A stretch of 31,888 nt of DNA from Symbiodinium natans (lineage: Eukaryota; Sar; Dinophyceae; Suessiales; Symbiodiniaceae): positions 37,501 through 69,388 of the forward strand of contig CAJNDS010000794.1 of NCBI GenBank assembly GCA_905221605.1. Direction: 5' to 3'. The notes beneath the pieces were generated by a model that saw only the letters and a list, made by a program, of their open reading frames with translations, ran no database searches and had not been told where the DNA came from. Position 1 is the stretch's first letter. Every line of letters begins with the position of its first letter. This document shows positions 1 through 9,900 of this stretch, in pieces. The position numbers were made by a program, and so were the translations under genes.

Positions 1-162
1 TGATTTGAACTCAGCACATCTCACAACCTGTCTCCAGACCGTCAGTACTTGAAATCTTTGAGCCCATCGGCGGCAAAGATTCTACGATCCTCACCAAGCC
101 CTGCAGAACAAGAGCTGCAACAAAGCTTCTCTCTGTGTCCATCCCCGAAGATCACGCGTGGC

Positions 163-309
163 CTCAGCAAAGGTCTCCTTTGTTGCCACCTGAAGTTGAA
201 GGCAAGTTCATGTTCAGCCCTGCCTCAGCCTCCAAGTTGTCTGCAGCCAAGTGCTTGTTAAGAGCAGTACACGGACGCCGTTGGGAAGCGTGGTGACAGT
301 TACTGGGGC
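163..309 (-). CDS. M16 metallopeptidase, mitochondrial processing peptidase-like, N-terminal exons (partial)
   Basis: Two short minus-strand exons join in phase. The first (309-271, 13 codons) reads APVTVTTLPNGVR and the second (189-163, 9 codons) reads VATKETFAE. Together they give TLPNGVRVATKE, the strand that opens the M16 peptidase fold in mitochondrial processing peptidase subunits and cytochrome bc1 core proteins (family form: TxLPNGLRVATE). Exon 1 follows CAG and ends at a GT donor; exon 2 follows CAG and ends at a GC donor. The zinc-binding HxxEH motif would lie further downstream, beyond the left edge, so it cannot be said whether this is a catalytic beta-type or a non-catalytic alpha/core-type subunit. 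The product would cleave targeting presequences in the mitochondrial matrix if it is a true processing peptidase. The start codon and presequence exons were not found between 310 and 900. Family assignment is inferred from about 22 residues only. Confidence 0.55.
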
Positions 310-900
310 CTGTGGCACCGCACACACGAGTGCTCCAAACCCCGAAAACCTTCCTACCAAGCACTAGGGGTGCATGAGCATAAGGTTTCGGACGGAGCCT
401 GATTCCACGCCATTGGTTCGGCCAGGAGTTGTGAGACATGTCGGGCCAGACCTACAGTCTCTCTCACTCTCGCGCCCTGCTCACATCTGTACATGCAGAT
501 GGAAACTATGGCAACCCAAACAGGCATGAGAATATGTCTACTGTACCACAATCTAGTTTCTTAGAGTTTCGATGCTTGGGGTGCTTCAAAGTAGGCAGGT
601 GGCGAGGGCGCACGCAGCGAGACACACGGCCAAGCATCTTGGCAGACCTTAGTGCTGAGTGGACTTGCACGAGGATTCTCAAACTGCTGGTGGACCATGA
701 GTGGCAACACGAGAACATCGTCATGTCTTTTCCTTGCTTTTGGCCCCCATTCTTGCAACTGCATCTGTGCCCATCAGTTCTAATTGTAATCGACAGCCCA
801 GGATATCCACATTCTGCGGATAACAGAACCCACTCATCCAGAGTAAGACTGGAAAGTGCAAAAACTATGCAAAATGGATGCAAAGAGCTGCGCAGCATGC
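310..900. other. Gap between PPR gene and M16 gene, no exon recognised
   Basis: This stretch should contain the 3' end of the PPR gene and the 5' end of the M16 gene. Frames on both strands are open for up to about 165 codons, but none shows a recognisable motif or a phase-consistent exon chain. The M16 start codon and mitochondrial presequence are probably here or just to the right. Confidence 0.4.
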
Positions 901-3900
901 GGACAGAGCATCAGCCTTCACGAGTCCGGTGAGCTTTCCGCAGGGCATGAGAGCAGGCCGCGATAGCGGCGGCAAAGCCTTCCAACAGGGTGGAAGTCTC
1001 CCATCAAGTCCAGGTGAAGAACGCTTGGCGGCGAGCGATTGCTGATGCCGCCAACACACTGATCATGTCTGGATTGCGCATCGAACGGAGCAGTGCCAAT
1101 GCATGCCTGAGCTCCCATCGGTCAAGGCAACGAAAGGCAACAGCTGTGTCAGAACCCTTGGCCAATCTGCGGCCTCCAACAGCTTTGTTTCTCGCAAGCG
1201 GTGATCATGGCACCGCACATCTCAGTGCTGACAACAGGACCTTAAACCACAAAGAACAAAGCTGCGCAGACGCAGCGACAAAAGACGATCGATGGCAATG
1301 GACGTTGTCTTGTGTCTTGCCGTCTTGCTGCCTCCTTGAAACAATGCCAGAGCCCACCTCCAAGCAGAGACCTCTGAAAGAAGCTGCAAGCTATATGAAA
1401 GCTATTGCCACTATTGTCGCGGCTGGCTGTTTGCAACTCTCGCCTGAGTACAGTTCGTTACAAAAGAAATGCAGTTGATGGAATCCTTCTCGAGCTGCCT
1501 GCAATGCCTCAGGTGCTGGACCACATACAGACTGCTTGTGCTCTCGCGACAGAATTTGCATCTCATGGCGGCAAGAATCCCGCAAAGTTGCCATGTCTAA
1601 TGTTCAATGTTCGGAATCAGATCCAAGCAGCATAGTTTTCAGCAGTTCCAATGCCACCATCCAGCAACTAACCTCAGCTCTTCGCGGGGCTCTGCCACTT
1701 CTCTGCGCTCCAAGCGCGGCGAGCAGCTGTGGTGAAGCTGACTGCATTGGGTGCGAGGGATACCTGAGCATGTTGGCCAGACTCAGTGCAAAGGGATGAT
1801 TATCGAGTTCAGATAGGCTGACAGTTCAAGCAGGTCCAACATCGCGATGCTTCCGCGCCTGCGAGGCCTGTGCAAGCAAGCCCATGGATACCTCCCAGGC
1901 GTTGCATTCCTGGTGGGCAAACATCCTCAGTCTTATCTAAGCATTGGTGGCTCTGCGGTTTCGATGAGGATTTGATTGGGCCACCTTTGAGTGTTGTCTC
2001 ATATGGTCTCGCTTTTCCCAGCATGGCTTTGGCTTTGGATTTGGATTCGGATCTCCGGTTCCTTTTTGGGCTTGACTCTGGCTTCGATTGGTTAAGCAGT
2101 GAAAGATAGTCAAGGTGAAGCTCGCTTTCCGTCAGCAGCTGACTTTAACATCTCCTATCTTGCGACGAATGCCTCCTTACAAGCACATTCTCTGCCTCAC
2201 AAGCTCCTTCGACCACTCAAATGGCTTCTGGCTTTGGCTTTGACTGGGCTTGTCAGGGCTGCTCGCATTGTTGGGTCTTCTCAACAGTTCCTGCTCTCTA
2301 GTAAACTGGCTTGACAGAATTGGCCAAAATCACTGGACTGCCGTATTGCATGCAAGCATCACGCTGTTGTAGCTGAAAAGATTGGATCGTATACGAGCCT
2401 CCCCGTGTCCAAGGCATGCAACTGGCAGACAAGCCTTGAGATACCAACACACATGCGGCCCATTGCAGCCCTCAACGCCTCCATCATCTGCCGGAGCAGC
2501 ATGGCTGCCAGCTTGCAATGTCCTCCGCGCCCATAGGCTGCGATTGAACCTTCAGTCCCCTGGCGAAAACCCCAACCAACATCACATTGACATGGAAGCG
2601 AGGTCTTCATTGCCGCAAAGGGGCTGTTGTAGCTAATCACGTTCTGCAACAGGGCCAGGGCAGTCATGGAGTGGACGGCGTGAACTGCGTGCTGCCAGCT
2701 GCCAACCCTGAACAAAAAGTTGTGCTCGAATGCAAACACGCACCAAGACTCAGCAACACTCAACAACACGCAGCAACACTCAACAACGCTCAACAACGCT
2801 CAACAACGTTGGGCGACATATGTTGCCTGTCCGACTGTGCGATGGTTCCGTCCTTTGGGGCTTTGGGTGTCTCGGGACTTGTGAGTGAGAAACCTCGGAC
2901 ATTGAAGCCAACTTGCGGGAAGGGAACAAACACAGTGTGCGGCATACAATCTGGACTTGCAGGTTGACCATGCAATACTCTTCAAGCTCCTGATATGACC
3001 CAGTTCCACAAGTGAGGGCCGTAAGGTGGGGCCGTAAGGTGGGGCCGTAAGGTGTGCGCGCCTTCGGTTTCCACGGCTTCCACGGTTGATGCTGGCGAGC
3101 TGGTGCATGAAGGCTTGGTCGGCTCTTAGCCCCAGCAAGCCCAGCTGAGCGAAGAGAACCAAAGCCCGAGGCCACTGAGCCAGAGTTGGGGTCTCCGGAG
3201 CAAAGCCAGGCCACGAGCCAATTGAAGGTAATTTCCTTGGGAAAACTCTCAAAAAGTCTGAGGAGTCTACGTCCCCGAGTTCCAAGGTGGCCGCATGTGA
3301 CTCCCGCTCACATTCTCCTTAAGTGCATGTGCGGCTCCCGCCCAAGGCTAGCAGGGCTGCACTGAAGGCAATGACATCAATCGTTGGTGAGTTGCCGAGA
3401 AGATGGAAAGCAAGATGCCATGGGCTAACCTGAGCCACGACCCGTGCCAACCACTTCTCGTATCTTGAATGCCAGAAAGTTTGGAGCGAGCTGCCATGAT
3501 CGATATGCTGTAGCTGGTCACATTTGGCAGCACCGCTTCTTCTGCCATTGACCTATCGGGACACTGGTTTAGCTGCTCATGCGACTTAGCGAGCGGCTGC
3601 GCCGAGGAATGAACATGGAAAACGACCTAAAAAACGACGAAGTGACGGCCCTCTGGCCATTCCTATGGGGAGTGAGGCAACAGCCCTCTTTGCTTGCCAT
3701 TTCGCTGCCCAGGAATGGAAAGTCAATTGGAGGGATGATTGCAACTGTTCCGTGCGCAACGTGGTGCCACCTGGGACCAGAGGCAGTGTGCTCCCTTGTA
3801 TGGCTGTGCTCGCCTATCTCCTGCATGGCTTGTATTTGTCTGTTTGCATGTGTACAGAAGAGTGCATGACTTTGTGTGGGGAGGGGACTTTCATGTGGCG

Positions 3901-6900
3901 TCATGTGGCGTCATGCGGCGTCATGCCGCATCATGCGGCTCTAGACGATCACTTCCTGTGCAATGTTTGTCTTTGTCCATCGTGGCGTCGAGCACGGAAT
4001 ACGGCCGAGGATTCAGTAAAATTGGATGGAAACTTTCTCTTTCAGAGGGTATCACGCGATCGTGGAACGGGGTCATCACGAAATTGCTACTGACTACATG
4101 GATAACACTGTTGTACTGGTCAATATCCAGGTGCTTTTTGCCTGAGAAAGTTGACTGCCACTCGCCACGCTTTCGAGCAGGCACTCATGCAGACGTTGAA
4201 GCCTTGGATACACAGGAAACCTGCTTCATCAGTGTACCTTTATTTGGTCAGGCCAAGCTTGTCCAGCTAAAAACATTAACGCTCGTAGTTCCAGAAAACT
4301 GGTGCTGCTGCAAGTCGTCACACCTGGAGCCACACGCATCCTTGGCAAGCTCGTGCACAGTCAATGCGCGCCACATCTTCCCCACTAGGCTCAAACACAA
4401 GGCAAAGAGTCGCATCGAGCAGGTCCAGTGCCAATGTCCAGCAAGAGCCACAAGCCCCCACAGCACCTGAAATTGCATAATGAGCGTGATGCGTGGAAGC
4501 GGCTGACCAGATCATCTAAGATTCTGTTGCAGGTCACCTCATTTGGGCGGACGTCGACCTTTCATCACTCTGCACAGTCAGATGTAGCCTGTCTTGCGAT
4601 AAACCCTATTTTGCAACTGTCCAGGGGGCCTGGGACATGAAGCGAAGCAAGTTTACAGCCCACGGCCACGCTTTCCCCTTCTCACAAGCAGCAATGGCAG
4701 AGCCGAAGTGAAAAGCGTTGGTTCTGACCTTGGTCTAATGTGGGCGTCGCTTCAAAGAGCTGGGTCGCCTAAAGCATCACACAAGTGTTGCTGAATTGCC
4801 TCCAAGATACCATGCAACAGCGCATCACCTAGCTCCATGACAGAAACCATGTGGAATGATGGCACGCCCGGTGTCTGCTTCTGTCAAACCGTGCCTGCAG
4901 TACACTCATCGCAACATCCGCGCGATGAGCCTAGCATCAACGTCAATGCACTGACAACATGGCAATTTTGCGTCGTAGCTTGAAACAAACTTGCATTCCG
5001 CACAATCCGCACTGCCCACTCTGTGGTCTGTTGAAGCATTCAGTGCTTGAGCACCCTAAAGGTACATGTTCTAAATGTCTCCAGACAGTCGGCCTTGGCC
5101 AATCCGTTCAGCACTGCCGTGGCCAGTCGCGGCTCGGAGTTCCAACGATGCAAGGATGCCCCTGTCCCAAGAAACGCCTGGACCTGCACGGTGGTGAGGA
5201 TGATGCGTGCAAGATTACGGAAGGTTTGTGTGCTACACCAGAATCAAAAAGTTGCATGTACATTTACATGTTGCGCACGCCCGAAGCTGCACGAGAGTGC
5301 TGCACGAGAGTGCTGCACGAGAGAAGGATCGAAGACTTCAACACGCGGTCTGGATATCGTCTTGCAGAGTTCTCCGTCGCATGGAAAGCTCCATCGACAA
5401 GGGCCGAGCCGGCCCCTGCCGCCCCTGATGAATGCCCTATTGCCGACAACCTCTACCAGGTCGCCATGGGCTTTCCAGATTGTCACTACCTATTGAGGAG
5501 CGCCCCGCGGCCAGGAGACCGCGACTCCAATTGATAATTGAAAGTTCTCTCCTCCTCCTCCTCCTCCTCCTCCTCCTCCTCCTCCTCCTCCTCCTCCTCC
5601 TCCTCCTCCTCCTCCTCCTCCTCTTCCTGCTCCTCCTCCTCCTCCTCCCTACCGTTACGACCCTTCGGGGGCGCGGAAGGTTTTCGTGATGAAGACGCCA
5701 CATACTGCACCTCTGCTCCTTGACAGATCTGCAGACATGTAGCAGTGTGTTGCAGGGCCTGTGAAAGACCAGGTGAAGGCCCCACCGTCAAGAGCTGTGT
5801 CCTTGCTTGCCCCGATCTGCTTCGAATTCAGGCTGACTAGTCATCTTGACACGCGGCACAAACGTGACTCCTGAACCCTTGCTATACTTATGGATCACTC
5901 GTAGTTAGTCCATGAATGACAACATGTCTGTCAGATCTCCTCTCGCAGGCAGGCTTCAGTTGCAATTTCCAGTCATTGTCGCGAAGACAACTTTTGGACG
6001 CATTGCAACGCATTCTCAAGAAGATGGCAGCATGGCACTCGAGGAGTACGCGTGCTGGAGCGCGTAGTCTGGTGGCAGAGAAGGCTAGCAGTACACAAAC
6101 AGGCGCCCATGCACACCAAGCAACATGTGTGCAAATGCGAGACTGGATTCTAGTTTAGCTCACGTAGCCATGCCAGGCAGATGAGATGGAAGAGGCGCTA
6201 CACCTGTTTGCCTTGCCCAGGTGCCCGGGCCTGGTTCTGGTGGCATGGTTTCACACTTTTTCAACTGAAGCTCCCAAGATCGGAAGAAGCAGCCAACTCT
6301 ACCAATGGCTGAAGGCTGTAGACAGATGATGAGCATCCAAGCAGATCCACGGCAGTACATCTGTCAGAAAGCTTTACTGCAAAAACACAAAACCTGCCAG
6401 AACAGACTTGATGCAAAGACTGCATCCAAGGTCACGCGACCGATGTGCAAGTGGCTGTTCTAAGGCTGTAAGCAATCAGCCTCACTGCGAAGGCTCCCAC
6501 CGCAAGTGTTACTTGCGCATCACTTCCCATGTCACTTCTGCGTGAAGCGTTTTGCTGGCTTCGTAGAGGAGCTTTTCTTGCATTGTCTGCAGCTTGTCGA
6601 GAACTGTGACAGACCAGATGTCAAACCCCAGTCTGCCGCAAACTTCCGCGACATCACCAAAGCCTTGAAGTGGCAGCTGCAAGGCAAGAAAAGGGAAAAG
6701 AACATAGAAAGGTCCACTGACATCCACTGATACTGGACATCACTGGACTCTGTCCAGAACGACACGTCGTGAAACCTCTGCACCCACCTATCGCCAGCAA
6801 GGGTTGTGGAATCTGTCTTAGAAACCAGTACACTTCACAATCTGTTCAGACCGGAAAGCTATTCACGTCGGGAACCAACGCATCTTCCAGCATGGCCAGA

Positions 6901-9900
6901 AGCAGGCGCAGCGACCATGCCCACTTGTTGGCGACAGCACAGGCAGCCACTGCGCCTTCCGGGTTTAGACAACGCAGCTTCAGGCTCCACATCCATCTCA
7001 GGCAGTGTGCGGCGCCGAGCCTGCGAAGCTTACGTTCGTGCGACCCCGTATATCGATCTGGCGGAGGAGCTCAAGTGACCAGGGCCTCAGCTGCCAAACA
7101 GCAGCGACTTGCAGCGATTTGCAATGTGACCTGCTGTCAGGGCAGGGAGTGCCAACGCCCATAGTGACATAGCGCATGCCAAACGACCAAGCATCCCCAG
7201 AACCGCATGCTCTCAACGATGCATTGATGCCAACCACATCCAGTCTCACCTGGCAGTATGACTGCTTTAAAACTGCCAGCTTCCGACTTGACACTCAACC
7301 GCATTGCTTTGCGACACTGTTGCACCTGAAATCGCCGCATCTCGGACAGGAAGGCCAATGCTGACTGCCATTGGCACGCTTTCTCGCAAGTGCTGATGAT
7401 GGTGTTGCAGATGACATTGTTGAGCAGTTGCCTGCGCATCAGATTTTACAAGAATCGAAGGGGTGACAGACCTTGTGAAGGAAAATACTCTCCAATTTTT
7501 ACAAGGGTCTTCATTGAAACCATCTCGCTCAGTAGCAAGAGAGCTGTTCGCCATGCGCCAGCAAATTCGCAAGCGTTGAGGATGCATCCATATGTCACGG
7601 CATTGGGCAGGATTGTTACCTGAAGCACGCACCTCTCCTTCTTCAACTGTCCTCTTGAACATGTTTTCTTGAGCTGTACAGCACAGGCCAAGGAACATCT
7701 CTTGCAAATAACAAAACGGCGCAAGCAGCAGCATGGATCAGCAGCAACCCGAAAGGTCCAAGCAGACAAGGACATCTGAGCAGTGATGGAAACAATGTGA
7801 TGGCACAACAGCACGAGGTGGACTCATGCAGGGAAGGATCCTCACTCAGTTAGCCCGTCGGCAATCGTCGGCTGGAAGCTGGGACAAAACAACGAGATGG
7901 CTCTGGCAGTGGTTGCAACTGAAGCTCACCGCAGCTAGGATACCTGGCGCATGACGGGCAGCAGGGACAGCGCCAAGCGCCATCGACCATCTTTCTCACA
8001 GGCTCGAAGCAACGATGTAAAGCTGACGACGTCCTCAGCTTCGCTGAACGTGCCGATGGCCGAAAGAGCGCTGCTCACCTGCCCGAGGCACTGGAAGCAC
8101 CATGAAGGGCCGCATGGACTTCAGCAGCCCCGCTGCTCGTCGCCAAAGGCCCGGTGCCTCAAAAGCCTTTGCAAACCAGCAGTATCAAACATTGCCGGCA
8201 CCCAAGAAGTTGCATCCTCCTGCAGCCAAGCCACTCGCAAGGCTGCGTTGAAGCCTATGCGGGAACATGCATGAAATCTGCCGTTGCCTCGGGCTGTAGG
8301 CGTTTGAGGAACGCCCCGTTTTTTGTGCCAGGAATGGGTACCCCGCCTGCCGAGCAGGATATGGGAGTTGACCGTGCCCCATAGGGGCGGGTCACCAAAA
8401 ATCGGTTGTTTTCCCCTAGACCCCACCCCAACGAGCTCCGCCACGACATGATTGAACTCATTCCCTGATTCGTCTTCCAATCGTCCTTCCCGACTTTGTT
8501 TTTCTCTGCACCCCCCCTGCCCCCTGCCCGCCGCCCCACCCCCTCCCTCCCGTTACCCCCATGCCCCTTGACCACGTCGGCTTCTGGCAACGAATGCAAT
8601 AGCCTTCTCCATTCCGTGGAACACAACACCAAGCCACCATCAAGTCTGTGGAGTACCACATGCAAGGCCGGCAATGCACAGGTTGCAATTTCACCGCTCC
8701 TCATCCTGCGGGTCAGGATCCTTGTTCATTCCTCTTCTTTACGCCCGGGCGATGCGCTGACGAATGGTGGGCTCAAAGCGAGGGCCGCGAGGGCGTCCAT
8801 GTTGTACGTTTTGTGTCTCTCTTCCGGGCTCGAGATCCCGCGACGAATCGGTCCATTCACGTCGTCCCAATACAGAGTACCAGTGCGCCATCCCTGCTGG
8901 GACCCCACAGAACAGTCAGGGATAGTCAGAGTCCCTAGGAGCTTCTCTGAACCGAGAGCCTCGAGTGCGTGCTCAAAGGCGCAACTCAATGTCAGCATGT
9001 GCAACTCAATGTAAAACTGCAACGCAATACAACGTATACAACTTCTAAGAAAATCTGTTGACGACTTAGCAGCAGGCAGATAGTATTGGGGATCAGTTCC
9101 GCTGGACTCATCTCACCTTGCCGGCAACATGGGCACAGATGCCTCACCGGCCGAGCCTAAATCAGAACATTCACAACTACTCACACGGGCTTTGCCAATT
9201 TCATCCCAAAAGGCTCAGAAGGCACACTGCCAGAAGCCACTGCGCTGAAGCAATGGCCCCAGAGAGGGTAATGAGGTCCACAAGATTCCCAGAGACTGCA
9301 ATGTCGAGACTGTTCGGAACGTGACTGGAGTGTCTCAGGTCTGTTGCGAAGTGTGTGATTTCTTGAACGCAGTGCTCGGAGCATACCGGAGCATACAGCT
9401 GTACAGACGGCCTCCAAGCAGATGCAAGGCCAGAGTCCAAACACCTCGAGCATGACCTCTGGCACATGCGCCGATGTCATTTGTTGTGTCACCATGGACC
9501 ATCTGGCAAAAGCACAAACAGTCCATGAACTAAGCAAACAGACAAGGCGCAGGAACTTATGGCTGTGTTCAAGGCCACTGCATCAGGTGTGCAGGACAAC
9601 GCTGCACTGGTCTGCCTGGTGCAAGAGAAAAGAGAAAAGAGATGCATGAACTTGTGAGCACAGCAGCATGTTAATCCGATGTCTGAGCGGCAGATGTGCC
9701 AACGCTTGCCACCAGCGGCCCTCTAGGGCTGTCATGGCAGAATTCAGGAGCACAGCATCCTTAAGTCACAGCGTCACCGCATAGCGTATCTCACAAAGTG
9801 CTGCATTCGCGGAGTCTCTTCCGACACTTTGTGTTTCTCAAACCTGTTGTTGTCGACAATTGTCAAATCTTCTGTCAATCTGCCAAGGCTCGCGCTGAAT

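Noticed and set aside
438-932. 164-codon plus-strand frame
   Set aside because: No recognisable domain, opposite to the strand of all supported genes, and the reverse strand is equally open.
5432-5791. Poly-Leu, poly-Ser, poly-Arg and poly-Glu proteins
   Set aside because: All are translations of the (CTC)n microsatellite in different frames.
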